A DNA stretch of 64,000 nucleotides, from positions 5,146,001 to 5,210,000 of the forward strand of contig CP074402.1 in assembly GCA_018388625.1 (NCBI GenBank), read 5' to 3'. This document shows positions 8,437 to 18,472 of this stretch, in pieces. Made by a program: the position numbers and the translations under genes. The number at the start of each line of letters is the position of its first letter. Positions within the stretch are counted from its first letter, which is position 1. A model generated the notes under the pieces. The model ran no database searches. It saw only the letters and a list, made by a program, of their open reading frames with translations, and was not told the origin of the DNA. The DNA is from Nocardiopsis eucommiae (lineage in GTDB: Bacteria > Actinomycetota > Actinomycetes > Streptosporangiales > Streptosporangiaceae).

Positions 8437-9547
8437 CTACCTCGAACGGCGGGCGACGGCGTGAGCCGTACTGGACGGGCCAGCGGGACTCGGCGCCCAG
8501 TTCCTCGGCCGCGCGGTGGGCCCAGTAGGGCTCGCGCAGGAGCTGGCGCCCCAGGAACACGGCGTCGGCGCGGCCCGAGGCCACGATCGCCTCCGCCTGC
8601 GCGGGCTCCAGGATCAGACCGACCGCCGCGGTGGGCAGGCCGGTCTCCTGGCGCACCCGCTCCGCGAAGGGCACCTGGTAGTCGGGAGCGGCGGGAATGG
8701 GCGCGTCGTGGACCATGCCGCCGGTGGACACGTCGAGCAGGTCGACGCCCCGGGTCTGGAGTTCCTTGGCCAGGCGCACCGTGTCCTCGACGGTCCATCC
8801 CTCGCGCGTGTCCTCGGTGTTCTCGGAGATCCAGTCCGTCGCGGAGGTACGGAACAGCACGGGCAGGTGTTCGGGCCAGACCGCCCGCACGGCCTCGACG
8901 ACCTCCAGCGGGAACCGCATTCGGTTCTCGAGGGTGCCCCCGTAGGCGTCGGTGCGGCGGTTGGCCGCCGGGGAGAGGAACGAGTTGAGCAGGTAGCCGT
9001 GGGCTCCGTGCACCTCCACGACCTCGAACCCGGCGGCGAGGGAGCGCTCGGCCGCCGTGGCGAAGTCGCGCACGAGCTGGCCGATCTCCTCGACGGTGAG
9101 CTCCGTGGGAGCGGGGTGGTCGTGGAACGGTTCGGCGCTGGGCCCGACCGTGGCCCATCCGCCGTCGGCGGGGGCCACGGGACGGTTGCCGAGCCAGGGC
9201 TTGTCGACGGAGGCCTTGCGACCGGCGTGTGCGAGCTGGATGGCGGGCACCGAGCCGTGGGCGCGGACGGCGGCGGTGATCCGCGCGAACGCCTCCTGTT
9301 GCCGGTCGTTCCACAGGCCCAGGTCCCAGGGGCTGATCCGCCCCTCCGGGCGCACGGCGGTCGCCTCGACCATGACCAGCCCGAGGCCGCCCGCCGCACG
9401 GTCGGCCAGGTGAGCCAGGTGGAAGTCGGTCGGCACCCCGGCCTCGGGGCCCTCGGACCGTGCGGAGTACATGCACATGGGGGACATCCACGCGCGGTTG
9501 GGGATCTCCAGTCCTCGCAGCTTCAGCGGGGTGAACAGGGTGCTCAC
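8437..9547 (-). CDS. NADH:flavin oxidoreductase, old yellow enzyme (YqjM class)
   Basis: FMN-dependent ene-reductase of the YqjM class, about 370 residues. Visible motifs: MSPMCMYS with the class-specific cysteine, AIQLAHAGRKAS, HGAHGYLLNSFLSP with the substrate-binding His, YGGTLENRMRF, and WPVQY at the C-terminus. GTG 9547 follows GAAGGAA. The frame as given continues to 8051 through an obvious terminator. I infer an indel just after WPVQY, so the true stop is probably TAG near 8437; this end is uncertain. The gene is divergent from an ArsR-type repressor with a palindrome between them, a common regulator-target pair for electrophile-responsive reductases. Confidence 0.85.
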
Positions 9548-9595
9548 AGGCGTTCCTTCGCATAGGCGCTCTCGGGTGTCGGCGGCGACCGACCT

Positions 9596-9608
9596 TTGTA
9601 CGGTACAA
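9596..9608. promoter_or_regulatory. Palindromic candidate ArsR operator
   Basis: TTGTAC G GTACAA, a perfect 6+1+6 palindrome in the 138-base gap between the divergent reductase and ArsR genes. Related CGTAC strings recur nearby at about 9613 and 9651. Confidence 0.55.
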
Positions 9609-9685
9609 GTCGTACTACGCCGCTTGTCAAACTACGACGGTGTTCGTACATTGAGACACGAGCCGAACGGAAGGGGGTCGGAATC

Positions 9686-10048
9686 ATGGCCAGGGCCGCC
9701 CGCGCCGCCCAGGGGCGACAGTTGGAGCACCCGGGGACCGACCAGATCCGCCTGGAGGACGTGCTCAGCGCGCTGTCCGACCCGATCCGGCTCCGCATCG
9801 TCCACGACCTGTCCCAGGGCCACGACGACATGGCCTGCATCGCCTTCGAGCTCCCGGTGAGCAAGTCCACCTCGACCCACCACTTCCGGGTCCTGCGCGA
9901 GTCCGGCGTCATCCGCCAGCACTACGAGGGCACCTCCCGCATGAGTCGCCTGCGTACCGACGACCTGGAGGAGCGTTTCCCCGGCCTGCTGTCGGCCGTG
10001 CTCCTCGCTCGGAGCATGGACGCGACGGTGCCCGGCCGAACCGTCTGA
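9686..10048 (+). CDS. ArsR-family HTH repressor
   Basis: Winged-helix regulator of 120 residues, ArsR/HTH_20 type. The DNA-binding core reads LSDPIRLRIVHDLS, then VSKSTSTHHFRVLRESGVI as recognition helix and start of the wing. There is no metal-binding CxC motif of the ArsR arsenic sensors, so it likely responds to something else. ATG 9686 lies after AAGGGGG. It is divergent from the old yellow enzyme gene and probably represses it and itself through the palindrome at 9596-9608. Confidence 0.88.
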   Translation: MARAARAAQGRQLEHPGTDQIRLEDVLSALSDPIRLRIVHDLSQGHDDMACIAFELPVSKSTSTHHFRVLRESGVIRQHYEGTSRMSRLRTDDLEERFPGLLSAVLLARSMDATVPGRTV

Positions 10049-10078
10049 TCGGTGACCCGCCGGGACGACGCTCGGGGC

Positions 10079-10769
10079 TCAGGCGTGACCCGTGTCGGGT
10101 GGGCGACTCACGGCCTCACCGTCCGCCCAGGTGGTCAGGCCGTGGCGATAGGCGTAGACAGCCGCCTGCACCCGGCTCTCCACCCCCAACTTGGTGAGGA
10201 TCCGGGCCACGTGAACCTTGGCCGTGCCGAGGGTGATCCCCAGCTCCCCCGCGATCCGGGCGTTGCTGTGCCCCCGGGCCACCAGCACCAGCACCTCCCG
10301 TTCACGGGTTGTCAGGTCCTCCAGCAACCTTGGAGGCGTGCGCGGCGAGGTCCTGGCGAACCGGTCCACCAGTCGCGGAGTCACCTTGGGATCGATCACC
10401 CCCTGCCCGGACGCCGCCGCCCGCACCGCCTCCACGTAGAGCTCCGGGTCGCTCTCCTTGAGCAGGAATCCCACCGCCCCGGCCTGGAGCGCCCCGAACA
10501 GGTACTCGTCGGTGTCGAAGGTGGTCAGCATGACCGTCGGCGGCGCGGGCGAGAGCTTCGACAGCTCCCGGGCCGCCGCGACTCCGTCCGTCCCGGGCAT
10601 GCGGATGTCGGTGAGCACGACGTCCGGCCCAAGGAGCCGCGCCATCGACACCAGCTCCCGACCGTTCGCGGCCGCCCCCCACCACGTCCACGTCCTCGAC
10701 CGGGCCGAACAGCAGCCGCAACCCCTCGCGTGCGGCTGGCTGGTCGTCCGCGACCAACAAGCGGATCAT
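10079..10769 (-). CDS. LuxR-family response regulator
   Basis: NarL/LuxR response regulator of about 229 residues. Receiver: MIRLLVADDQ with the acidic pair, phospho-acceptor Asp in PDVVLTDIRMPG, Thr in VMLTTFD and Lys in FLLKESD. C-terminal HTH: LTTREREVLVLVARGHSNAR to LGTAKVHVARILTKLGV. At 10675-10680 the run has one G too many: removing one base gives DVVGAAANGREL and a continuous protein. This is one of the few apparent insertions in the window. ATG 10769 overlaps the kinase stop in ATGA, so the two form a translationally coupled pair. Confidence 0.88.
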
Positions 10770-12047
10770 CGCTCCCCGCCCCCGGCTCCGCGTCCCGTCC
10801 GTTCCCCGCCGCCCCGACTCCGGCCACCGCCCGCGGGCGTGCGCCCTCCACGGGAATCACGGCCCGCACCCGCCAGCCCAGCCCCGGCCGCTCTCCCGCC
10901 TCCAGGACGCCGCCCAGCTCCTCGGCGCGATGTCGCATCCCTGCCAGACCGTTCCCTCCGGGCTCCTCAGCCCCGGCGCCCACCGGCCCGCGCCCTCCGT
11001 CGTCCTCCACCGTGACCGTGAGTGCGGCCGCCGTCCGCGTCAGGCGCACCCGGACCCGTCGTGCCGACGAGTGCCGCAGCACGTTGCCCAGGGACTCCTG
11101 GACGATCCTGTACACGTCCGCCCCGGCCCTCCCGGAGAGGCCGTCCCCGGCTCCCTCCGGTATGACCAGATCCACCAGCACCCCCGTCCCCTCCAGCACC
11201 GCCGTCAGGGACGGAAGGTCGGCGATCCCGGCCCCCGGCACCGCCCCGGTCAGCCTGTCCTCGCGCAACGCCTCCAACAGTTCGCGCACCTCCCGCACCG
11301 CGCGGCCGGACAGCTCCGCGACCGAGCCGAGCACGGCGACCGCCTCCGGATCCCGGCCCTCCAGCGCCTGGCGACCGCCCACCGCCAGCAGGCGAATCGC
11401 GCTCAGGTGGTGTCCGGCGACGTCGTGCACCTCACGGACCAGCCGCTCCCGCTCACGCAGCCGTTCACGCTCGAAGGAGTCGCGTACGGCGCGCCGGAGG
11501 CCCTCGGCGCGGTCGACCCGCAGCCGCCACACGTACCCGGCCAGGAGGGGTACGAGGGCTGGCAGTGTCCACAGGACGAAGTCCAGCCCGGCACCGACCA
11601 CGGTCACGGCGGGATCAGAGGGTCCCCCGACCATGCGACCAACGTGTTGGTTCCGGGGAAGACGACCACCTGGTAGGCGAACCACCACACGACCGACGCC
11701 ACGGCCAGCAGCGGCACCGTACCGGGACGCCGGTGTGCGGCCGACCCGACGGCGACCACGGCCGCGAGGAGTGAACCGTCGTAGCCCACGGCCGCGTACG
11801 CGAGGAACACGAGCACGCCGGTGACCAGCGTGACGGTCACCGGAAACCGCCGTCGCAGCACCAACGGCGCGCAGGCGACCAGCACGACGGCGCACGGTAC
11901 CCACCCCGTCTCGGCATCGGGGTCGACCGGGGGTATCCGTACCGCCAGCAGTCCCACCAGTAACGCCAACATCGTGTCGCGCACCGGGGCGGGCAGCCAT
12001 CGCCACCGCCACCGAGCGACCGCCTCGCCCACCCTCGCCGCGTTCAT
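10766..12047 (-). CDS. Two-component sensor histidine kinase (HisKA_3)
   Basis: Membrane sensor kinase of about 427 residues partnering the regulator at 10079. The N-terminal half has four or five hydrophobic segments (LALLVGLLAVRI, CAVVLVACAPLVL, VTLVTGVLVFLAYAAVGY and others). The HisKA_3 box is REVHDVAGHHLSAIRLLAVG with the phospho-His; the ATPase part shows RIVQESLGNVLRHS and GNGLAGMRHRAEELGG. Two one-base deletions are inferred: in the C run 11624-11628, and near 10785, which would create GGER and a TGA overlapping the regulator start. Start ATG 12047 is a choice among several. Signal unknown. Confidence 0.85.
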
Positions 12048-12168
12048 CCGACCATGGTGGAGCACGGCGCGGCGGGACCACGTCCGCCGAAAGGCATACG
12101 GGAAAGGGACCGGGCTCCTATGCCCTTCGGCGGATGCCGTGGCGACCCCTCCTCGGAACCATGCGCTC

Positions 12169-13356
12169 ATGGACACCAACACCAGACCACGCGGATCAGG
12201 GCGACTGCCGCTCCTGGACGTTCTGCGCGGGATCGCCATCCTCGGCACACTCGGCATGAACATCTGGCTCTTCGGCCACCCTGGATCGGTTGACTACGGA
12301 CCCGTCGCCGAGGGCCTGCGTACCCTGTTCCTCAGCGGCAAGTTCTACGCGATGCTCACCCTGCTGTTCGGCGTGGGCCTGGCCATCCAGTACCGGGCCG
12401 CGAAGGAGGGCGGCCGGTCCTGGCCGGGCAAACAGCCCTCGCGGGCCCTCCTCCTGCTCGTGGAAGGAGCCCTGCACGTCGTCCTCCTCTTCGCTTGGGA
12501 CGTTCTCATGGGCTACGCGGTGACGGCGCTGGTGGTCGTCTACCTCCTGGGCCTGTCCGAACGGACGCGCACCGTGGTGATGTGGACGGCCCTGGGCCTG
12601 CACCTCGCCTTCGTCGGAGGGGTGACAGCGGCCATGAGCCTGCTCCTCCCCGTCGAACGCGACCCCCGGCTGACCCCGGAACAGATCGAGTGGGACCGGC
12701 TGTACCGCGAGGGGAGCTACTCGGAGCAGGTCCTCGACAGGGCGACGAGCTTCCTCCTCACCCGCACGGAGATCGTCATCGCCCTACCCATGATGGTGTT
12801 CCTCTTCCTGCTGGGGGTGCGCCTGTACCGTGCCGGAGCGTTCGGGGACGACCCGCTCGGCCGCACCCTCCGGTACCGGATGGCGGTCTGGGGCCTGGGG
12901 CTGGGCCTGCCCCTCAACGCGCTGGCCGCCGCCTTCCCCGGGGACCTCGGCATGGCCGGGCGCAACGCCTTCGCCATGGTGCTGATGCTGGGGTACGTGG
13001 GGGTGGTGGGAATGGTGATGGACCGGGTACGGCGCCCCGGGCACGTGACGGCCTCACTGACCGCCGTGGGCAGGACCGCGCTGAGCTGCTACCTCCTCCA
13101 GAACCTGCTGGCCTCACTGATCTTCTACTCATGGGGGCTCGGCATGGGCCACCTGGCCGAGCACGCGGGCTGGATGGTGGCCGCCTGGGCGGTGATCAGT
13201 CTGGTGCTGGTGGTGGGGGCGCGCCTGTGGCTCTCACGGTTCCCACGAGGGCCGATGGAGACGTTCCAGGCGAGGATCCTGGCGCTGGTGCCCGAGCGGA
13301 GACCCGTCTCCGGGCCGTCCGCGGTCGAGGAGGGGCGTCCGGAGGCGCGCGGGTGA
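12169..13356 (+). CDS. DUF418-family membrane protein
   Basis: Polytopic membrane protein of 395 residues. The start RLPLLDVLRGIAILGTLGMN is the family's N-terminal helix, and the C-terminal half (ALSCYLLQNLLASLIFYSWG) is the DUF418 domain. About ten hydrophobic stretches are visible. Members resemble membrane acyltransferase-like proteins, but no activity is established. ATG 12169 gives the family start; the ribosome site (CGGAA) is weak. Divergent from the sensor kinase, whose signal could involve it, and ended by the hairpin at 13380-13398. Confidence 0.85.
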   Translation: MDTNTRPRGSGRLPLLDVLRGIAILGTLGMNIWLFGHPGSVDYGPVAEGLRTLFLSGKFYAMLTLLFGVGLAIQYRAAKEGGRSWPGKQPSRALLLLVEGALHVVLLFAWDVLMGYAVTALVVVYLLGLSERTRTVVMWTALGLHLAFVGGVTAAMSLLLPVERDPRLTPEQIEWDRLYREGSYSEQVLDRATSFLLTRTEIVIALPMMVFLFLLGVRLYRAGAFGDDPLGRTLRYRMAVWGLGLGLPLNALAAAFPGDLGMAGRNAFAMVLMLGYVGVVGMVMDRVRRPGHVTASLTAVGRTALSCYLLQNLLASLIFYSWGLGMGHLAEHAGWMVAAWAVISLVLVVGARLWLSRFPRGPMETFQARILALVPERRPVSGPSAVEEGRPEARG

Positions 13357-13379
13357 CGTGGAGCGGAAGCGTGTCAGAG

Positions 13380-13398
13380 GGCCGGGGGAGCCCCGGCC
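13380..13398 (+). terminator. Hairpin terminator
   Basis: GGCCGGGG / CCCCGGCC with a three-base loop, 23 bases after the DUF418 stop. Confidence 0.6.
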
Positions 13399-13520
13399 TC
13401 CACCCCTCGGTTCGGGTACCGGTGGCGCCGGTGATTGCATTCCGTGGTCGCGGAGTCCAGGCTCACTGGTGAGTGACCGCAGTTCACCGCCACATCGCTT
13501 CGAGGGTGGGAGTCCCTGCC

Positions 13521-14165
13521 ATGTCCCGTGTGAGGGTCCACAACTTCTCCGTCTCCGTCGACGGGTTCGCCACCGGTGAGGGGCAGGGTCTCGACACCCC
13601 GTTCGGCCACGCCGGTTCGCGACTCCACCAGTGGTTCTTCCCGACCAGGACCTTCCAACGGATGCAGGGCAACCCGGGCGGGAGCACCGGCGTCGACGAC
13701 GCCATCGCCGGGACCTGGGCCGTCGGCATCGGAGCGGAGATCATGGGCCGCAACAAGTTCGGGGCCCAGCGCGGCCCCTGGGAGGACGACGACTGGGAGG
13801 GCTGGTGGGGACCGAACCCGCCCTTCCACACACCGGTCTTCGTTCTGACCCACCACCCCCGCCCCTCGCTGGAGATGGAGGGCGGCACCACCTTCCACTT
13901 CATCGACGCCACACCACGGGACGCGCTCCGGCAGGCACGCGAGGCCGCGGGCGACCTGGACGTGCGCATCGGCGGCGGACCGACCACGGTCCGCGAGTTC
14001 CTCGCCGCGGACCTCGTCGATCACCTGCATGTCGCCGTCGTCCCGATCGTCCTGGGCCGCGGCGAGCGCCTGTGGGACGGGCTCGAAGGGCTGGAGGGGC
14101 GGTTCGAGACCGAGTCCGTGACCAGCCCCAGCGGGGTCACGCACATGACCTTCACCCGGCCGTAG
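13521..14165 (+). CDS. Dihydrofolate reductase-like (RibD C-terminal) protein
   Basis: Protein of 214 residues in the RibD C-terminal / DHFR-like superfamily. Typical parts are the opening VRVHNFSVSVDGFATG, GIGAEIMGRNKFG in the NADPH-binding region, TPVFVLTHHPR, the IGGGPTTVREFLAADLVDHL motif and the end VVPIVLGRGERLWDGL. These proteins are predicted NADPH reductases of unknown substrate; they are not the essential folate enzyme. ATG 13521 follows GGGAG. It stands alone, convergent with the ABC exporter operon. Confidence 0.85.
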   Translation: MSRVRVHNFSVSVDGFATGEGQGLDTPFGHAGSRLHQWFFPTRTFQRMQGNPGGSTGVDDAIAGTWAVGIGAEIMGRNKFGAQRGPWEDDDWEGWWGPNPPFHTPVFVLTHHPRPSLEMEGGTTFHFIDATPRDALRQAREAAGDLDVRIGGGPTTVREFLAADLVDHLHVAVVPIVLGRGERLWDGLEGLEGRFETESVTSPSGVTHMTFTRP

Positions 14166-14292
14166 CGACCGCCCGCCCCGCCGACGGCTCCGATCCGGTG
14201 AGGGCGGACGCGGCGCGGCCGCCGGACCGCCCCGGGCGGGGACCGGAGCCGGGCGCACCGCTTCCGGGCCCCGCCCTCCGTCCCGGGGCGGC

Positions 14293-15143
14293 TCACCGCC
14301 GCCGGTACACGGCCAGGGTCCAGGGCACGAACACCACCACCAGCACCAGCGCGCACACCAGGGTCCACACCACCGAGGAGGTCACCCCGGTCCCCGCCAT
14401 GAGGTCGCGCACCGCACGCGCCAGGTGCGCCACCGGGTTGACCTCGACCACCACCCGCAGCCAGTCGGGCAGGGTCCGGGCCGGAACGAACACGTCGCCC
14501 AGGAACGCCAACGGGAACAGCAGTGTGCTGGCCGCCGTCACCGACGACGCGGAACGCGCCACCAACCCCACCAGCAACCAGACCCACGTCAGGCACACGG
14601 CGAAGAGCACCAGCAGCGCCACCGCCGCCACCGTTCCCCCCACCCCGCCCTGGGACCGGTACCCCAGCAGCAGACCGGCGCCCAGCACGCTCGCCGCCGC
14701 CAACACGTACCGCACCACGTCACCCGCCAGCGATCCCACCAGAGGGGCCGGGCGCCAGACCACCAACGTGCGCAGCCGGTCGAACACCCCCGCTCGATGT
14801 CGGTGTTGAGCCGCACACCCCCGGCCGCGGTGCACAGCACGACGCTCATCACCATCATCCCCGGCAGCAGGAACGACAGGTAGGTGTCGGTGGAACCGGA
14901 GATCGCCCCGCCCAGCAGGTAGGTGAACATCACCATCATCAGCACGGGAAAGATGGTCACGTCGATGAGCTGGACGGGTTCCCGCCGCAGGTGGGACAGG
15001 GCCCGGCCGCCCAGCAGGGCGACGGAGCGCACCGCCGTGGGCCGTGCGGGCGCCGGACGCGCCATCAGTTCCCCAAGAGCCTCGGTGCGGTCCATGCGTT
15101 CCTCCCCGGTGTTCGGTGCGTACTCGGTCGCCTCGGCGTTCAC
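14293..15143 (-). CDS. ABC-2 type transporter permease (DrrB-like)
   Basis: Membrane subunit of an ABC-2 exporter, about 283 residues, daunorubicin-resistance (DrrB) class. Six hydrophobic segments are visible, starting IDVTIFPVLMMVMFTYLLGG, with the class motif LAFLGDVFVPARTLPDWLR and VNPVAHLARAVRDLM near the end. The start GTG 15143 overlaps the ATPase stop (GTGA), so the two are translationally coupled. The frame changes at the C run 14787-14791; one added base joins DIERGV to FDRLRTLVV. It exports an unknown drug or lipid with the ATPase at 15140. Confidence 0.85.
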
Positions 15144-16101
15144 GCGGCCTCCCCGTTCTCCGTCAGGGACAGGAACACCTCGTCCAGCTCGGGCGGCTGC
15201 ACACCGAAGGAGCCCACCCGCACCCCGGCCCGGGCCAGGGCGTCCAGGACCCGGGCGCCGGAGCGGGCGACCGGATCCTCCCCGGCCAGGGTCGCGGTGA
15301 GGGTGTCCCCGTCGCGGAGCTCGGGGTGGACGGCGTGCTCGGCCAGCACCCGTCGGGCCGTGTCGAGGTGGCCGCGCTCCTCCAGTCGCAGCCGCAGGCG
15401 GGGCCGTCCGTGGTCGGCGCGCAGCCGGGCGGGGGTGCCCTCGGCCAGGACACGGCCCCGACCGATGACCGCGACCCGGTCGGCCAGCTGGTCGGCCTCG
15501 GCCAGGTACTGGGTGGTCAACAGCACCGTGGTGCCCTGCTCGGCCAGGGAGCGCACCATGCGCCAGACCTGGTCGCGGCTGCGCGGGTCGAGTCCGGTGG
15601 TGGGCTCGTCCAGGAACAGCAGCCGGGGCGAGCCGAGCAGGCTCGCGGCGATGTCGAGCCGACGCCGCATACCGCCGGAGTAGGTGCGCACCGCCCGGCC
15701 CGCGGCCTCCGTCAGGTCGAACACCTCCAGCAGGCGTTCGACACGGTCACGGGCCACCACCCGGCGGTGTCCGCTCAGGCGGGCCAGCAGGGTCAGGCCG
15801 GTGCGGCCGTCCACCTCCTCGTCCAGTCCGCTCTCCTGTCCGGTGACGCCGATCAGGGTGCGCACCCGCCGAGCCTGGGCCACCACGTCCAGGCCGAGCA
15901 CCCGCGCGGTGCCGCCGGTGGGTGTCAGGTGGGTGGTGAGCATGCGCACGGTGGTGGTCTTGCCCGCACCGTTGGGGCCGAGCAGCCCGAAGACGGTACC
16001 GGCCCGGACCCGCAGGTCCAGGCCCTCGACCGCCGTGGTGGTCCCGAAGGCTCGGGTCAGGCCGTGGGTCTCGATGGCCCAGGGGGAGCAGTGACGCTCA
16101 T
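15140..16101 (-). CDS. ABC transporter ATPase (DrrA-like)
   Basis: ATP-binding subunit of about 320 residues. Walker A is LLGPNGAGKTTTVRM, the signature is TYSGGMRRRLDIAASLLG, Walker B is LLFLDEPTTGLD, and the H-loop region is LLTTQYLAEAD. The C-terminal extension (ELDEVFLSLT) is typical of DrrA-type proteins. The true start is ATG 16101 with GAGGA upstream; one missing base in the G run 16082-16086 separates MSVTAPP from WAIETHGLTRAFG. It works with the permease that follows and lies 125 bases behind the TetR gene, which probably controls it. Confidence 0.88.
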
Positions 16102-16226
16102 GGTGTCCTCGCTTTCGCGCAGCACGAGCCGCGCCTCGGCCCCGTGTGGCCGAGACGGGGTGTGCCGCTGGTGTGGTGGAGTGTGCCGGTGGTGCGGCGG
16201 GGGCGGGCGCGCGGTACGCGCCGGGG

Positions 16227-16786
16227 TCAGGCGGGCCCGGCGCCGTCGAGGAAAAGCTCGACCAGCACGCGCGCGCCCGGTTCGGTGCCGCTCAGGTCCA
16301 CCGCCCGGGCCAGGTGCAGGAAGGCGTTGCACAGCAGGGCCGGGTCCCGGTCGGCCAGTGCGCCGGCGGCCACCGCGCCGCGCAGGTACTCGGTGAGCGG
16401 GTCCAGGAGCGCGGAGACGTAGGCGGTGCGCAGCGTGGTGCGCACGTCCGCCTCCAACTGGTCCAGGGAGTCGAACAGGTACTGGTCGAAGGAGGTGTCG
16501 GCCCCGGTGGGGTCGGCCACCGCCTCGGTGATGACGGCCTCCAGCACGGCGGCCAGCTCGCCCTCGGTGGCCAGGGCCCGGGCCAGGGCCCTGCCTCGGC
16601 GTTCGATGAAGGCCAGCGCCACCTGCTGGTGGAGGGTCTCCTTGCCGCCGGGGAAGTGGTGGTAGAGCGTGGGCTTGCGGACTCCCACCTCACGGGCGAC
16701 GGCCTCCAGGGAGGTCCCCGGTAGCCGTGGGCGGCGAAGTGGGCGGCGTAGACGCTCATGGCGCGTTCTCTGGTGTCGGTGCTCAT
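16227..16786 (-). CDS. TetR-family regulator of the exporter
   Basis: TetR repressor of about 186 residues. N-terminal HTH: RAMSVYAAHFAAHGYRG, then TSLEAVAREVGVRKPTLYHH as recognition region. The C-terminus is an all-helical ligand domain (LEADVRTTLRTAYVSALLDP, CNAFLHLARAVDLSG). One base is missing in the C run 16716-16719; adding it gives YRGTSLEAV. ATG 16786 is the start. It leads a tetR-ATPase-permease operon, and a 22-bp perfect palindrome 52 bases upstream is its probable operator. It likely senses the exported compound. Confidence 0.87.
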
Positions 16787-16837
16787 CGTGCTCCCCCTGG
16801 GGTGCCGTTCGGGTGCGTCGCGGTTGCCACACGACCA

Positions 16838-16859
16838 CTCTACCTACCGGTAGGTAGAG
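16838..16859. promoter_or_regulatory. 22-bp perfect palindrome, TetR operator
   Basis: CTCTACCTACCGGTAGGTAG plus AG: a perfect 22-bp palindrome centred on CCGG, 52 bases before the tetR start. TACCTACCGGTAGGTA-type sites are typical TetR operators in actinomycetes. It should give autoregulation of the exporter operon. Confidence 0.8.
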
Positions 16860-16954
16860 AACGGGGCCGACGTGTCGTAACCCCCTCACACGTGGAGAGG
16901 GGGTGGATCTCGTCCGGAGGGAACCGGGCGCGCGCCGTCGCCCGGGAAGGCGCG

Positions 16955-17677
16955 CTAACCCAGGTACTCGGCGCGCACGGCGTAGATGGCGGCCTCCGTC
17001 CGGGAATGGACCTGGAGTTTCTCCAGGATGTTCCGGACATGGTTCTTCACGGTGTTCTCCGTGATGAAGAGGCGCTCACCGATCTCCCTGTTGTTCAACG
17101 AACGGGCCAGCAGTTTGAGCACCTCGGTCTCACGCGGGGTGAGCTCCGGAATGGCGGGGGCGGCCTTGGGCGTGCGCTCCTGCTTGGCCAGTCCGGCGAA
17201 CTCGCTGATCAGCTTGATCGCCATGGAGGGGTTGATGAAAGACCGCCCCTCGGCGATCGCCCGAACGGCGCGCGCGATGTCGGTGACGGCGATTTCCTTG
17301 AGCAGGTAGCCCGTGGCCCCCGCCTTGAGCGCCTCGAAGAGGTCCGCCTCGTCCTCGCTCATGGTGAGCATGACGAACTTGACCTCGGGCACGGCCGCGC
17401 GAATCCTCGGGCAGGCCTCGATCCCCGTGGAGTTGGGCATCATGACGTCCATCAGCACCACGTCGGGCCGTAGTTCGGTGGCGAGCACCACCGCCTCGTC
17501 GCCGTCGGCGGCCTCACTGACCACGTCGATGTCGGCCTCGTCGTTGAGGACCGAAACCAGCCCCCTGCGGAAGAGCGCGTGGTCGTCCACCACGAGGACC
17601 CTGATCGGGGCCGCCGGTGCCACCACCTCCTCCGAGGCGTAGTTCAGCCGAGCGGGTGACAGGGGGTGGGGACTCAC
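16955..17677 (-). CDS. Orphan LuxR-family response regulator
   Basis: NarL-type response regulator of 240 residues. Receiver: VLVVDDHALFRRGLVSVL, phospho-Asp in PDVVLMDVMMPN, VMLTMSE and YLLKEIA. Output HTH: LTPRETEVLKLLARSLNNRE and ENTVKNHVRNILEKL. GTG 17677 is chosen because AGGAG lies five bases before it; longer starts lack a ribosome site. The first 20 residues before the receiver are family-atypical. No kinase gene is adjacent. Single-gene unit with a 228-base upstream gap; targets unknown. Confidence 0.87.
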   Translation of the reverse strand: MSPHPLSPARLNYASEEVVAPAAPIRVLVVDDHALFRRGLVSVLNDEADIDVVSEAADGDEAVVLATELRPDVVLMDVMMPNSTGIEACPRIRAAVPEVKFVMLTMSEDEADLFEALKAGATGYLLKEIAVTDIARAVRAIAEGRSFINPSMAIKLISEFAGLAKQERTPKAAPAIPELTPRETEVLKLLARSLNNREIGERLFITENTVKNHVRNILEKLQVHSRTEAAIYAVRAEYLG

Positions 17678-17905
17678 CAGAACTCCTATTGCGCATAACC
17701 GAAATACCGGGTTTCCGGATCGGCTCGCTGACGGCGGTTCCGAGAATCCGGACAATGGGGAGTTCACCAGCGAATCCTCCCTCAGCGAGGCTCTCTACAC
17801 TGTCCCATAAGTGATCAGAGAACGGTATGTGCTTGGAATTCTCGGCCGTCTCCGGGCACGGACGGCGATCCCCCGCGATCGGCGGAGAACGAGGGCGACG
17901 TGCGC

Positions 17906-18385
17906 CTACCCTCCTCCCCCGCCCTCTCCGGCGTGCTCCAGGGCGGCCAGCGCCGTCACCGCCCCCAGCTCCCAGCAGGCCTCCCGGACGTCCGCGTCCG
18001 GACGGCCCGTGACGGCGACCGGCGGCCGGTGCCGGTGCCACCCCATGCCCTTGGCGATCGACTCCACCGCGCGGACCGCCCCGGAGGTGTCGTTGTCACC
18101 GTGGACGTACAGTGCGTACGGAAGCCCCTGCGTGTCGACCTGCACCGGGTAGTACACGGTGTCGAAGAAGTGCTTCAGGGCGCCGGACATGTAACCGATG
18201 TTGGCGGGGGTACCGAGTACCACCGCGTCGGCTTCGAGCAGGTCCGCGGCGTTCGCGGAGAGTGCTGCCTTGACCTGCACTCGTACGCCTTCGATATCGT
18301 CTGTACGGGCGCCGTCGAGCACCGCGTCCAGCAGTTCCCTGGTGGCGGGTGAGACCGTGTGGTGAACGATGAGCAGTCGTGCCAT
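17906..18385 (-). CDS. Flavodoxin-like NAD(P)H oxidoreductase
   Basis: Flavodoxin-fold protein of 159 residues related to WrbA/FMN reductases. The opening MARLLIVHHTVSPATRELLD matches the phosphate-binding loop, ADAVVLGTPANIGYMSGALK is the second FMN-contacting loop (GTP.N.G) and YALYVHGDNDTSG the third. ATG 18385 follows a G run (GGGGGG) one base before the start, which is close spacing; GTG 18394 is an alternative. A glycine tail (EGGGGG) ends the protein. It stands alone, divergent from the DUF4352 gene. Substrate unknown. Confidence 0.82.
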   Translation of the reverse strand: MARLLIVHHTVSPATRELLDAVLDGARTDDIEGVRVQVKAALSANAADLLEADAVVLGTPANIGYMSGALKHFFDTVYYPVQVDTQGLPYALYVHGDNDTSGAVRAVESIAKGMGWHRHRPPVAVTGRPDADVREACWELGAVTALAALEHAGEGGGGG

Positions 18386-18472
18386 GCCCCCCACATTAGG
18401 CAGATCCCCTGGCGTGGCCCGGTCACACGCTCCCGCTCACCGTGAGCACCGCGGAAGAAAGCCAAGGACCCC

